From: Inia geoffrensis
Lineage: Eukaryota; Chordata; Mammalia; Artiodactyla; Iniidae
DNA length: 64,000 nt
Direction of reading: 5' to 3'
Assembly: GCA_036417435.1 (NCBI GenBank)
Contig: JAZAQT010000537.1
Location: 62,001 to 126,000 of the forward strand
Shown here: piece by piece, positions 47,627-60,799 of the stretch
Layout: each line of letters starts with the position of its first letter
Numbering within the stretch: the first letter of the stretch is position 1
Notes under the pieces: generated by a model
Told to the model about the DNA's origin: nothing
Seen by the model: only the letters and a program-made list of their open reading frames with translations
Database searches by the model: none
Program-made: the position numbers and the translations under genes

Positions 47627-49314
47627 ATGGGTGGAGCAGTAGATGATCTCACTAATCCCTGCCAATTAGAGGCAGCAAGACACATATTCCAGGATATCAC
47701 ACTTTTGTCTGCCATCGAAATATGGATACTGAGGAAGCTAGTACACAAAGGAAACACAGGTTCACAAAGGGAAGAAAGAAGCCTGGAGTTCCCTGAGGGG
47801 GAAATTGGAGACTGGGGAGGGTTAAGTAGGAGGTCGGGATTCACAGAAACTCGCTTAACGCTTAACGTATCAAACAGTGCTCATCAAGAGGGACCCACCC
47901 GAAAGCACAGGGAACGCTACAAAACATTCCTCAAGAAAAGAAGAGTGCAAAGCATCCGAAACCCTAAGGGTATAGCTACGTGTATAATTGCACCAAGTGG
48001 CCGGAGAACACAAACAGACGCAACATTGCATATGAACTAGGCTGAAAGGGAAAAGTACTGTACAATGACAAGGCAAGTAAGGGGTTAAGCAATGCCTACT
48101 CTGTTACCTCAGGCCTCTGTGATGTCGTTACCACGGTAAGGGTCCTGGAGCCTCGGCAGGCTTGGGTCCCACAGCCGGAGCATGCTGCTGCTGAGGCAGC
48201 AAGGGAGCAGGACGTGCCACCTGACAAGCGGCACCTCGGACCGCTATTGCCCATTCTCCCCTGCGTCGTACCACAATCTCCCGATCCAACGCGGCCCTTC
48301 TACAGTTAAGCGAAGCCTGGTGCACCCAAATGAGGGTGGAGCAGCTGAGAGGGGAGCGCGGTGAAGAAATCAGATCTCCACAGCTCCTGCTAGGCAGGTT
48401 CCCACCTCCAGCTCTCTTCGTTAGAGTCGCCCCACCTGCGAACAACGGCACCCTCCGCATAGCCCTCTTGCAAGGCTTGCGATATGCCTGGGATGGGGCA
48501 GTGCAGGTGAAGGGGCAGGGGGTGAGCATACACAAGCCCAGAGGTGTGTGTTTAGCCACGTTCGCCTCCCCATTGCCAATCCAACAGTGGGACCCCCGCT
48601 AACGCTTTCTTTCCCCAGTTACAAGAGACGACACGGAGTAGTGCTGCCGCCTCGTGGCACACTGCCGTAACAACCTTACCAACTGTGCTGAAAAGCACCT
48701 ATCCTTCACAAGGCCTAGAGCCTGCCCCTTTGCAAACACAACCCTGCCCTCAATACAGATCCTGGGCTAGGTAATCTGAAATGAATCCAAATCAGGCTCG
48801 ACCCTCAGGCAGAAACCCTTCAAGACCTCAGTGGTACTCACACGCGTTTCAGAAAACAGCACATTCAAATGAAAAGATGCTCAGGATCTCTCATGATTAG
48901 AGAGTGCAAAGAAAGCTAGATGAGGGGTTCCCTGGCTGCAATCCTCCTAAACCGTAAAATTTTAAGTGCTCTAGAGGGCATGCCACAAAGTGAAGCAAGC
49001 TATTGCTGTTGGTGGGATTGTAAACTGGTAACAGACGGTATGAGGATCAGTAGGCACATTCCTTACCACACTAAACACTGGAGGTACCACGAGATTCGGC
49101 AACAATGCTGCAGGTCGTATAACCAGAGATTAGCATCATTGGAAGGAAACACTTGCACCCCAGCAGCCGTTGTGGTACCCCTGACCACAGCCAAGACATA
49201 CAAACAAACGAACTGTCGCGCGAGGGGTGAAGGGAGAAAGATGTTCCACTACCCACACACCCTCGACTACCACTCAGCCATAGAATAAAATGAACTCATA
49301 GTGTTTGCAGCAGC
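47627..49314 (+). repeat. Monomer 30, type A (1688 bp)
   Basis: A with a burst of private substitutions from 48266 on: 'ctgcgtcgtacc', 'gaaatcagatc', 'tcttcgttag', 'gcgaacaacgg', 'agccctcttg', 'acagtgggac', 'ctcaatacag', plus a 1-bp loss in 'ccccagttac'. Confidence 0.92.
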
Positions 49315-50934
49315 ATGGGTGGAGCACTAAATGATCTCACTAATTCTGGTCAATTAGAGGCAGCAAGACACATATCCCCGGATATCACTTATGTGTGCAT
49401 TCTACCTAGAGATACAAAGGAAGCTAGTAAAGAAAGGAAACACAGGTTCACAAAGGGAAGAAAGAAGCGAGGAGTTCCCACAGGGGGAGGTTGGAGACCG
49501 GGGAAGGGTGAATTAGGAGATTGGGATTAACAAAAACACACTCAAAATATCAAAAATTGCTCAACAAGGGCGACTCAACCGAAAGCACATGGGAGACTAC
49601 AAAATATTCCTCGATAAACAAACAGGGCAAAGAATGCGAAACCCTACAGGTACAGCTACGTTCATAATTGCATCACGTGGCTGTAGAACTCAAAGAGACG
49701 GAGCATTGTATATAAACTACGCTGAACGAGGAAAGGACTGTTCAATGACAAGGCAAGTAAGGGCTTAAGAAATGCCCACTTTCTTACCTTAGGCCACTGG
49801 GACGTCGGCTGGTGTCACGACCCTGAAGCCTCAGCAGGCCTGTGTCCCGAGGCTGGAGGATGCTGCTGCTGTTCTCCCCTGCGAGGTACGAAAATCGCAC
49901 GATCCAACATTGCCCTCCTACAGGTAAGCACAGCCTGGTGCACCCAGATGATGGTGGAACAGCTGAGAGGGAAGGGCTGTGATGAAACCGGATCTCCACA
50001 GCTCCTGCCAGCCAAGTTCCCACCTCCAGCCCACTTCATTAGAGTCGCCCTACCTGTGAACCACGGCACTCTCTGAGTAGGCCACTTGCAAGGCTTGCGA
50101 TATGCCAAGGATGGAGCAGTGCAGTGTTAAGGGGCAGGAGGTGAGCCTACAAAAGACCAGGTGTGTGTGTTTAGCCGCGTTCGACTCCCCATTTCCAACC
50201 CAACACCGGGAACCCCGCTAAGGCTTTCTTTCCCCACGTTACCAGAGACGACACGGTGCAGTGCCGCCGCCTCGTGACACACTGCCGTAACAATCTTACC
50301 AACTGTGCTGAAGGGCACCTATCAGCCACAAGGCCTACGGTCTGCGGTTTTGCAGAAACAACCCTGCCCTCAAGAAATATCCTGGGCTAGGTAATCTGAA
50401 ACGAATTCAAATCAGGCCCGACCCTGAGGCAGGAACCTTTCAAAAACTCACTGGTACCCACCTGCATTTTAGAAAACAGCACATTCAAAAGAAAAGATGC
50501 TCAGGATCTGTCCTGATTAGAGAGTGCAAAGAAAGCTAGACGAGGTGTTCCCTGGCTGCTGTCCTCTCGAACCCTAAAAGCGTAAGTGCTCAAGAGGGCA
50601 TGCCAAAAAGTGAAGCCAGCTATTGCTGTTGGTGGGGTTGTAAATCGCTAACAGCCGGTATGAGGCACAGTAGGCATATTCCTTACCAAACTAAACACTG
50701 GAAGTACCACGAGATTCGGCATCCCCGCTGCAGGTCGTATAACCAGAGACAAGCATCATTGGAAGGAAGCACTTGCACCCCAGCAGTCATTGTGGTTCCC
50801 ATGACCGCAGGCAAAACATAGAAATGGACGGAATGGGGACCGAAGGGTGAATGGAGAAAGATGTTCTGCTACCTATGCACCCTCGACCACCACTCAGCCA
50901 CAGAACAAAATGAACCCATACTCGTTGCAGCAGC
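49315..50934 (+). repeat. Monomer 31, type C (1620 bp), directly after an A
   Basis: C subtype with 'gcactaaatg' and 'aaaaattgctc'. Private changes: 'attaacaaaaac', 'gggagactac', 'agaatgcgaa', 'ccctacctgtg', 'gtaggccac', +1 bp in 'gcagtgttaagg', 'cctcgtgacac'. Confidence 0.92.
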
Positions 50935-52623
50935 ATGGGTGGAGCAGTAGATGATCTCACTAATCCCTGCCAATTAGAGGCAGCAAGACACATATTCCAG
51001 GATATCACACTTTTGTCTGCCATCGAAATATGGATACTGAGGAAGCTAGTACACAAAGGAAACACAGGTTCACAAAGGGAAGAAAGAAGCCTGGAGTTCC
51101 CTGAGGGGGAAATTGGAGACTGGGGAGGGTTAAGTAGGAGGTCGGGATTCACAGAAACTCGCTTAACGCTTAACGTATCAAACAGTGCTCATCAAGAGGG
51201 ACCCACCCGAAAGCACAGGGAACGCTACAAAACATTCCTCAAGAAAAGAAGAGTGCAAAGCATCCGAAACCCTAAGGGTATAGCTACGTGTATAATTGCA
51301 CCAAGTGGCCGGACAACACAAACAGACGCAACATTGCATATGAACTAGGCTGAAAGGGAAAAGTACTGTACAATGACAAGGCAAGTAAGGGGTTAAGCAA
51401 TGCCTACTCTGTTACCTCAGGCCTCTGTGATGTCGTTACCACGGTAAGGGTCCTGGAGCCTCGGCAGGCTTGGGTCCCACAGCCGGAGCATGCTGCTGCT
51501 GAGGCAGCAAGGGAGCAGGACGTGCCACCTGACAAGCGGCACCTCGGACCGCTATTGCCCATTCTCCCCTGCGTGGTACCACAATCTCCCGATCCAACGC
51601 GGCCCTTCTACAGTTAAGCGAAGCCTGGTGCACCCAAATGAGGGTGGAGCAGCTGAGAGGGGAGCGCGGTGAAGAAATCGGATCTCCACAGCTCCTGCTA
51701 GGCAGGTTCCCACCTCCAGCTCTCTTCATTAGAGTCGCCCCACCTGCGAACCACGGCACCCTCCGCATAGCCCACTTGCAAGGCTTGCGATATGCCTGGG
51801 ATGGGGCAGTGCAGGTGAAGGGGCAGTGGGTGAGCATACACAAGCCCAGAGGTGTGTGTTTAGCCACGTTCGCCTCCCCATTGCCAATCCAACAGCGGGA
51901 CCCCCGCTAACGCTTTCTTTCCCCAGGTTACAAGAGACGACACGGAGTAGTGCTGCCGCCTCGTGGCACACTGCCGTAACAACCTTACCAACTGTGCTGA
52001 AAAGCACCTATCCTTCACAAGGCCTAGAGCCTGCCCCTTTGCAAACACAACCCTGCCCTCAAGACAGATCCTGGGCTAGGTAATCTGAAATGAATCCAAA
52101 TCAGGCTCGACCCTCAGGCAGAAACCCTTCAAGACCTCAGTGGTACTCACACGCGTTTCAGAAAACAGCACATTCAAATGAAAAGATGCTCAGGATCTCT
52201 CATGATTAGAGAGTGAAAAGAAAGCTAGATGAGGGGTTCCCTGGCTGCAATCCTCCTAAACCGTAAAATTTTAAGTGCTCTAGAGGGCATGCCACAAAGT
52301 GAAGCAAGCTATTGATGTTGGTGGGATTGTAAACTGGTAACAGACGGTATGAGGATCAGTAGGCACATTCCTTACCACACTAAACACTGGAGGTACCACG
52401 AGATTCGGCAACAATGCTGCAGGTCGTATAACCAGAGATTAGCATCATTGGAAGGAAACACTTGCACCCCAGCAGCCGTTGTGGTACCCCTGACCACAGC
52501 CAAGACATACAAACTAACGAACTGTCGCGCGAGGGGTGAAGGGAGAAAGATGTTCCACTACCCACACACCCTCGACTACCACTCAGCCATAGAATAAAAT
52601 GAACTCATAGTGTTTGCAGCAGC
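50935..52623 (+). repeat. Monomer 32, type A (1689 bp)
   Basis: A1 subtype (TGA in 'gctattgatg') with private 'gccggacaacac' near 51310 and 'aaattttaagtg' where other A1 copies have 'aaatcttaagtg'. Confidence 0.92.
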
Positions 52624-54244
52624 ATGGGTGGAGCACTAAATGATCTCACTAACTCTGGTCAATTAGAGGCAGCGAGACACATATCCCCGCATATCACTTA
52701 TGTGTGCAGTCTACCTAGGGACACAAAGGAAGCTAGGAAAGAAAGGAAACACAGGTTCACAAAGGGAGGAAAGAAGCGAGGAGTTCGAACAGGGGGAGAT
52801 TGGAGACCGGGGAAGGGTGAATAACGAGAGTGGGATTCACAGAAAAACATCTAACCTATCAAAAAGTGCTCATCAAGGGCGACTCACCCGAAAGAACATG
52901 GGACGCTACAGAATATTCCTCGATAAACTAACAGGGCAAAGAATCCGAAACCCGACAGGTAGAGCTACGTTTGAAATTGCATCAAGGGGCTGTAGAGCTG
53001 AAAGAGACGCAACATTGTATATAAATTCTGCTGAAAGGAAAAACAACTGTTCAATGACAAGGCAAGTAAGGGCTTAAGAAATGCCCACATTCTTACCTCA
53101 GGTCTCTGTGACGTCGGCTGGTGTCAGACCCCTGGAGCCTCAGCAGGCCTGTGTCCCGCGGCTGGAGGATGCTGCTGCTGTTCTCCCGTGCGTGGTACGA
53201 AAATCTCCTGATCCAACATGGCCCTCCTAGAGGTAAGCACAGCCGGATGCACCCAAATGATGGTGGAAGAGCTGAGAGGGAAAGGCTGTGAAGAAACCGG
53301 ATCTCCACAGCTCCTGCTAGGCAAGTTCCCACCACCAGCTCACTTCATTAGCGTCGCCGCACCTGCGAACCACGGCACCCTCTGAGTAGCCCACTTGCAA
53401 GGCTTGCGATATGCCTGGGGTGGGGCAGTGCAGGTGAAGGGGCAGGAGGTGAGCCTACAAAAGGCCAGGTGTGTGTGTTTAGCCACGTTCGACTCCCCAT
53501 GTCCAATCCAACACCGGGAACCCCGCTAAGGCTTTCTTTCCCCACGTTCGCAGAGACGGCACGGTGCAGTGCTGCCGCCTCGTGGCACGCTGCCGTAACA
53601 ATCTTACCAACTGTGCTGAAGGGCACCTATCATCCACAAGGCCTACGGCCTGCGGCTTTGGAGACACAACCCTGCCCTCAAGAAATATCCTGGGCTAGGT
53701 CATCTGAAACAAATTCAAATCAGGCCCGACATTGAGGCAGGAACCTTTCCAGAACTCAGTGGTACTCACCCGCGCGTTTTAGAAAACAGCACATTCAAAA
53801 GAAAAGATGCTCAGGATCTGTCCTGATTAGAGAGTGCAAAGAAAGCTAGACGAGGTGTTCCCTGGCTGCAGTCCTCTCAAACGCTAAAAGCGTAAGTGCT
53901 CAAGAGGGCATGCCAAAAAGAGAAGCCAGCTATTGCTGTCGGTGGGATTGTAAATCGCTAACAGCCGGTAAGGGGAACAGTAGGCAAATTCCTTACCAAA
54001 CTAAACACTGTAGGCACCACGAGATTCAGCCACCCCACTGCAGGTCGTATAACCAGAGACTAGCATCATTGGAAGGAAGCACTTGCACCCAAGCAGTCCT
54101 TATCGTTCCCATGACCGCGGCCAAGACATAGGAACGAACGGAATGGGGAGCGAGGGGTGAATGGAGAAAGATGTTCTGCTACCTACGCACCCTCGACCAC
54201 CACTCAGCCACAGAACAAAATGAACCCATACTCGTTGCAGCAGC
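52624..54244 (+). repeat. Monomer 33, type B (1621 bp)
   Basis: Standard B, closest to monomer 11 in the states I compared. Confidence 0.92.
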
Positions 54245-55863
54245 ATGGGTGGAGCACGAAATGATCTCACTAATTCTGGTCAATTAGAGGCAGCAAGACA
54301 CATATCCCCGGATATCACTTATGTGTGCATTCTACCTAGAGATACAAAGGAAGCTAGTAAAGAAAGGAAACACAGGTTCACAAAGGGAAGAAAGAAGCGA
54401 GGAGTTCCCACAGGGGGAGGTTGGAGACCGGGGAAGGGTGAATTAGGAGATTGGGATTAACAGAAACACACTCAAAATATCAAAAAGTGCTCAACAAGGG
54501 CGACTCAACCGAAAGCACATGGGACACTACAAAATATTCCTCGATAAACAAACAGGGCAAAGAATCCGAAACCCTACAGGTACAGCTACGTTCATAATTG
54601 CATCACGTGGCTGTAGAACTCAAAGAGACGGAGCATTGTATATAAACTACGCTGAACGAGGAAAGGACTGTTCAATGACAAGGCAAGTAAGGGCTTAAGA
54701 AATGCCCACTTTCTTACCTTAGGCCACTGGGACGTCGGCTGGTGTCACGACCCTGAAGCCTCAGCAGGCCTGTGTCCCGAGGCTGGAGGATGCTGCTGCT
54801 GTTCTCCCCTGCGAGGTACGAAAATCGCACGATCCAACATTGCCCTCCTACAGGTAAGCACAGCCTGGTGCACCCAGATGATGGTGGAACAGCTGAGAGG
54901 GAAGGGCTGTGATGAAACCGGATCTCCACAGCTCCTGCCAGCCAAGTTCCCACCTCCAGCCCACTTCATTAGAGTCGCCCCACCTGCGAACCACGGCACT
55001 CTCTGAGTAGCCCACTTGCAAGGCTTGCGATATGCCAAGGATGGAGCAGTGCAGGTTAAGGGGCAGGAGGTGAGCCTACAAAAGACCAGGTGTGTGTGTT
55101 TAGCCGCGTTCGACTCCCCATTTCCAACCCAACACCGGGAACCCCGCTAAGGCTTTCTTTCCCCACGTTACCAGAGACGACACGGTGCAGTGCGGCCGCC
55201 TCGTGGCACACTGCCGTAACAATCTTACCAACTGTGCTGAAGGGCACCTATCAGCCACAAGGCCTACGGTCTGCGGTTTTGCAGAAACAACCCTGCCCTC
55301 AAGAAATATCCTGGGCTAGGTAATCTGAAACGAATTCAAATCAGGCCCGACCCGGAGGCAGGAACCTTTCAAAAACTCACTGGTACCCACCTGCATTTTA
55401 GAAAACAGCACATTCAAAAGAAAAGATGCTCAGGATCTGTCCTGATTAGAGAGTGCAAAGAAAGCTAGACGAGGTGTTCCCTGGCTGCTGTCCTCTCGAA
55501 CCCTAAAAGCGTAAGTGCTCAAGAGGGCATGCCAAAAAGTGAAGCCAGCTATTGCTGTTGGTGGGGTTGTAAATCGCTAACAGACGGTATGAGGCACAGT
55601 AGGCATATTCCTTACCAAACTAAACACTGGAGGCACCACGAGATTCGGCAACCCCGCTGCAGGTCGTATAACCAGAGACAAGCATCATTGGAAGGAAGCA
55701 CTTGCACCCCAGCAGTCATTGTGGTTCCCATGACCGCAGCCAAAACATAGAAATGGACGGAATGGGGTCCGAAGGGTGAATGGAGAAAGATGTTCTGCTA
55801 CCTATGCACCCTCGACCACCACTCAGCCACAGAACAAAATGAACCCATACTCGTTGCAGCAGC
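54245..55863 (+). repeat. Monomer 34, type C (1619 bp), altered end
   Basis: C until about 55580, then 'cagacggtatgagg', 'ggaggcaccacg' and 'cggcaaccccgc', which are not usual C states. A small conversion tract just before the second D-E-F block. Confidence 0.9.
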
Positions 55864-57481
55864 ATGGGTGGAGCAGTAGATGATCTCATTAATCCCTGCC
55901 AATTAGAGGCAGCAAGACACATATACCCGGATATCCCTTATGTGTGCAGTCTACATAGGGATACAAAGGAAGTTAGTAAAGAAAGGAAACACAGGTTCAC
56001 AAAGGGAAGAAAGAAGCGCGGAGTTCTCAAAGGGGGAGATTGGAGACTGGGGAAGAGTGAATTAGGAGATTGGGATTAACAGAAACACATTTAACATATG
56101 AAAAAGTGCTCATCAAGGGCGACTCACCCAAAATAACATGGAACTCTACCAAATATTCCTCGATAAGTAACAGGGCAAAGAATCCGAAACCCTACAGGTA
56201 GAGCTACGTTCATAATTGCGCCAAGTGGCTGTAGAACTCAAAGAGACGCAGCATTGTATATAAACTATGCTGAAAGAGAAAAGGACTGTTCAATGACAAG
56301 GAAAGTAAGGGGTTACGAAATGGCCACTTTTTTACCTCAGGCCTCTGTGACGTCGGCTGGCGTCAGACCCCTGGAGCCTCAGGAGGCCTGTGTCCCGCGG
56401 CTGGAGGATGCTGCTGCTGTTCTCCGCTGCGTGGTACCACAATCTGCCGATCCAACAGGGCCCTCCTACAGGTAAGCACAGCCTGGTGTACCCAAATGAT
56501 GGTGAAACAGCTGAGAGGGAAGGGCTGTGAAGAAAGCGGATCTCCACAGCTCCTGCTAGGCAAGTTCCCACCTCCAGCCCACTTCATTAGAGAGGCCCCA
56601 CCTGCGAACCACGGCACCCTCCGAGTAGCCCACTTGCAAGGCTTGCGATATGCCTGCGGTGGGGCAGTGCAGGTTAAGGGGCAGGAGGTGAGCCTACAAA
56701 AACCGAGGGGCGTGTGTTTAGCCACGTTCGACTCCCCATTTCCAGTCCAACATCGGGAAGCCCGCTAAGGCTTTCTTTCCCCACGTTACCAGAGACGACA
56801 CGGAGCAGTGCTGCCATCTCGTGGCACACTGCCGTAACAATCTTACCAACTGTGCTGAAGGGCACCTATCATCCACAAGGCCTACGGCCAGTGGCTTTGA
56901 AGACACAACCCAGCCCTCAAGAAATATCCTGGGCTAGGGAAACTGAAACGAATTCAAATCACGCCCGACCCTGAGGCAGGAACCTTTCAAGAACTCAGTG
57001 GTACTCACCCGCGTTGTAGAAAACAGCACATTGAAGAGAAAAGATGCTCAGGATATGTCATGATTAGAGAGTGCAAAGAAAGCTAGACGAGGTGTTCCCT
57101 GGCTGCAGTCCTCTCAAACGCTAAAAGCGTAAGTGCTCAAGAGGGCATGCCAAAAGGAGAAGCCAGCTATTGCTATTGGTGGGAATGTAAATTGCTAACA
57201 GTCGGTATGAGGAACACTAGGCATATTCCTTACCAAACTAAACACTGCAGGTACCACGAGATTCGGCAACCCCGCTGCAGGTCGTATAACCAGACACTAG
57301 CATCATTGGAAGAAAGCTCTTGCACCCCAGCGGTCCTTGCGGTTCCCATGACCGCAGCCAAGACAGAGAAATGAACAGAATGGGGAGCGAGGGGTGAATG
57401 GAGAAAGATGTTCTGCTACCTACACACCCTCGACTACCACTCAGCCACAGAACAAAATGAACCCATACTCTTTTCAGAAGC
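55864..57481 (+). repeat. Monomer 35, type D (1618 bp)
   Basis: Second copy of monomer 13; the one substitution noticed is C at 56221 against T at 20094. Confidence 0.92.
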
Positions 57482-59179
57482 ATGGGTGCAGCAGTACATG
57501 ATCTCACTAATTCCGGTCAATTAGAGGCAGCAAGACACATATTCCAGGATATCCCACTCTTGTCTGCCGCCTAAATACGGATACTAAGGAAGCTAATCCA
57601 CATAGGAAACAAAGGTTCACAAAGGGAAGAACGAAGCCTGGAGTTCCCTGAGGGGGAAATTGGAGAACGGGGAAGGGTGAAGTAGGAGGTCGGGATTCAC
57701 AGAAACACGCTTAACTTATCAAAAAGTGCTCAAGGGCGACCCACTCTCAATCACAGGGAACGCTACAAAACATTCCTCAATACGCGAAGAGTGCAAAGAA
57801 ACCGAAACCCTAAGGGTATAGCTACATGTATAATTGCATCAAGTGGCTGTAGAACTCAAACAGACGCAACATTGTATATGAACTAGGCTGAAAGGGAAAA
57901 GTACTGTACAATCACAAGGCAAGTAAGGGGTTAAGAAATGCCTACTCTGTTACCTCAGGTGTCTGTGATGTCGTTACCACGGTAACGCCCCTGGAGCCTA
58001 AGCAGGCCTGGGTCCCACGGCAGACCTGGGTCCCACGGCCGGAGCATGCTGCTGCTGAGGCATCAAGGCAGGAGGACGTGCCACCTGACAAGCGGCACCC
58101 CGGACCGCTATTGCCCATTCTCCCCTGCGTGGTACCCCAATCTCCCGATCCAACGTGGCCCTCCTACAGGTAAGCAAAGCCTGGTGTACCCAAATGAGGG
58201 TGGAGCAGCTGAGAGGGAAGAGCGGTGAAGTAACCGGATCTTCACAGCTCCTGCTAGGCAGGTTCCCACCTCCAGGCATCTTCATTAGAGTCGCCCCACC
58301 TGCGAACCACGGCACCCTCCGAATGGCCCACTTGCAAGGCTTGCGATATGTCTGTGGTGGGGCAGTGCAGGTTAAGGGGCAGGAGGTGAGCATACACAAG
58401 CCCAGAGGTGTGTGTTTAGCCACGTTCGTCTACCCATTTCCAATCCAACACCGGGAACCCCTCTAAGACTTTCTTTCCCCAAGTTACCAGAGACGACACG
58501 GAGTAGTGCTGCCGCCATGTGGCACACTGCCGTAACAACCTTACCAACTGTGCCGAAGGGCAACTGTCATTCACAAGGCCTAGAGCCTGCGGCTTTGAAA
58601 ACACAACCCTGCCCTCAGGAAATATCCTGGGCTAGGCAATCTGAAATGAATCCACATCAGGCCCGACTCTCAGGCAGAAACCTTACAAGACCTCAGTGGT
58701 AGTCACCCGCGTTTTAGAAAACAGCACATTCAAATGAAAAGATGCTCAAGGTCTCTCATGATTAGAGACTGAAAAGAAAGCTAGACGAGTTGATCCCTGG
58801 CTGAAGTCCTCTCAAACCCTAAAATTTTAAGTGCTCAAGAGGGCAGGCCACAAAGTGAAGCCAGCTATTGCTGTTGGTGGGATTGTAAATTTGTAACAGC
58901 TGGTATGAGGATCAGTAGGCACATTCCTTACCAAACTAAACACTGGAGGTACCACGAGATTCGGCAACCCCGCTGCAGGTCGTATAACCAGACACTAGCA
59001 TCATTGGAAGGAAGCTCTTGCACCCCAGCAGTCGTTGTGGTACCCTTGACCACAGCCAAGACATACAAACGAACGAACTGTCGAGCGAGGGGTGAAGGGA
59101 GAAAGATGTTCCGCTACCTACACACGCTCGACTACCACGCAGCCATAGAACAAAATGCACTCATAGTATTTGCAGCAGC
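57482..59179 (+). repeat. Monomer 36, type E (1698 bp)
   Basis: Second copy of monomer 14; differences at 58587 and 58901. Contains the 18-bp tandem duplication (58007-58042). Confidence 0.92.
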
Positions 59180-59195
59180 ATGGGTGGAGCACTAG
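58905..59195 (+). pseudogene. L1 ORF2 C-terminal remnant, monomer E second copy
   Basis: Same 96-codon remnant as at 22778-23068 with an identical translation; part of the duplicated D-E-F block. Confidence 0.75.
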
Positions 59196-60799
59196 ATGAT
59201 CTCACTAATTCTGGTCAATTAGAGGCAGCAAGACACATATACCCGGATATCCCTTATGTGTGCAGTCTACATAGGGATACAAAGGAAGTTAGTAAAGAAA
59301 GGAAACACAGGTTCACAAAGGGAAGAAAGAATCGAGGAGTTCCCAAAGGGGGAGATTGGAGACCGGGGAAGAGTGAATTAGGAGATTGGGATTAACAGAA
59401 ACACATTTAACATATGAAAAAGTGCTCATCAAGGGCGACTCACCCAAAAGAACATGGAACTCTACCAAATATTCCTCGATAAGTAACAGGGCAAAGAATC
59501 CGAAACCCTACAGGTAGAGCTACGTTTATAATTGCGTCAAGTGGCTGTAGAACTCAAAGAGACGCAGCATTGTATATAAACTATGCTGAAAGAGAAAAGG
59601 ACTGTTCAATGACAAGGCAAGTAAGGGCTTAAGAAATGCCCACATTCTTACCTCAGGTCTCTGTGACGTCGGCTGGTGTCAGACCCCTGGAGCCTCAGCA
59701 GGCCTGTGTCCCGCGGCTGGAGGATGCTGCTGCTGTTCTCCCGTGCGTGGTACGAAAATCTCCTGATCCAACATGGCCCTCCTAGAGGTAAGCACAGCCG
59801 GATGCACCCAAATGATGGTGGAACAGCTGAGAGGGAAAGGCTGTGAAGAAACCGGATCTCCACAGCTCCTGCTAGGCAAGTTCCCACCACCAGCTCACTT
59901 CATTAGCGTCGCCGCACCTGCGAACCACGGCACCCTCTGAGTAGCCCACTTGCAAGGCTTGCGATATGCCTGGGGTGGGGCAGTGCAGGTGAAGGGGCAG
60001 GAGGTGAGCCTACAAAAGGCCAGGTGTGTGTGTTTAGCCACGTTCGACTCCCCATGTCCAATCCAACACCGGGAACCCCGCTAAGGCTTTCTTTCCCCAC
60101 GTTCGCAGAGACGGCACGGTGCAGTGCTGCCGCCTCGTGGCACGCTGCCGTAACAATCTTACCAACTGTGCTGAAGGGCACCTATCATCCACAAGTCCTA
60201 CGGCCTGCGGCTTTGGAGACACAACCCTGCCCTCAAGAAATATCCTGGGCTAGGTCATCTGAAACAAATTCAAATCAGGCCCGACATTGAGGCAGGAACC
60301 TTTCCAGAACTCAGTGGTACTCACCCGCGCGTTTTAGAAAACAGCACATTCAAAAGAAAAGATGCTCAGGATCTGTCCTGATTAGAGAGTGCAAAGAAAG
60401 CTAGACGAGGTGTTCCCTGGCTGCAGTCCTCTCAAACGCTAAAAGCGTAAGTGCTCAAGAGGGCATGCCAAAAAGAGAAGCCAGCTATTGCTGTCGGTGG
60501 GATTGTAAATCGCTAACAGCCGGTAAGGGGAACAGTAGGCAAATTCCTTACCAAACTAAACACTGTAGGCACCACGAGATTCAGCCACCCCACTGCAGGT
60601 CGTATAACCAGAGACTAGCATCATTGGAAGGAAGCACTTGCACCCAAGCAGTCCTTATCGTTCCCATGACCGCGGCCAAGACATAGGAACGAACGGAATG
60701 GGGAGCGAGGGGTGAATGGAGAAAGATGTTCTGCTACCTACGCACCCTCGACCACCACTCAGCCACAGAACAAAATGAACCCATACTCGTTGCAGCAGC
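59180..60799 (+). repeat. Monomer 37, type F = D/B chimera (1620 bp)
   Basis: Second copy of monomer 15 with the same D/B switch point, so the chimera formed once and was then duplicated. One substitution noticed (59824). Confidence 0.9.

Larger units (their letters stand above)
47627..50934 (+). repeat. Shortened HOR A-C dimer, 3308 bp (B missing)
   Basis: Monomers 30-31. An A monomer runs straight into a C monomer. A-specific sequence ('gaactcatagtgtttgcagcag') precedes the anchor at 49315, and C-specific sequence ('ctaattctgg', 'ccccggatatcac') follows it. It is flanked by an unusual density of private variants. Confidence 0.9.
50935..55863 (+). repeat. HOR unit 9 (A-B-C), 4929 bp
   Basis: Monomers 32-34. 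It precedes the second D-E-F block. The end of its C monomer ('acagacggtatgagg', 'ggaggcaccacg', 'ggcaaccccgc') departs from other C monomers toward D/A/E-like states. Confidence 0.92.
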
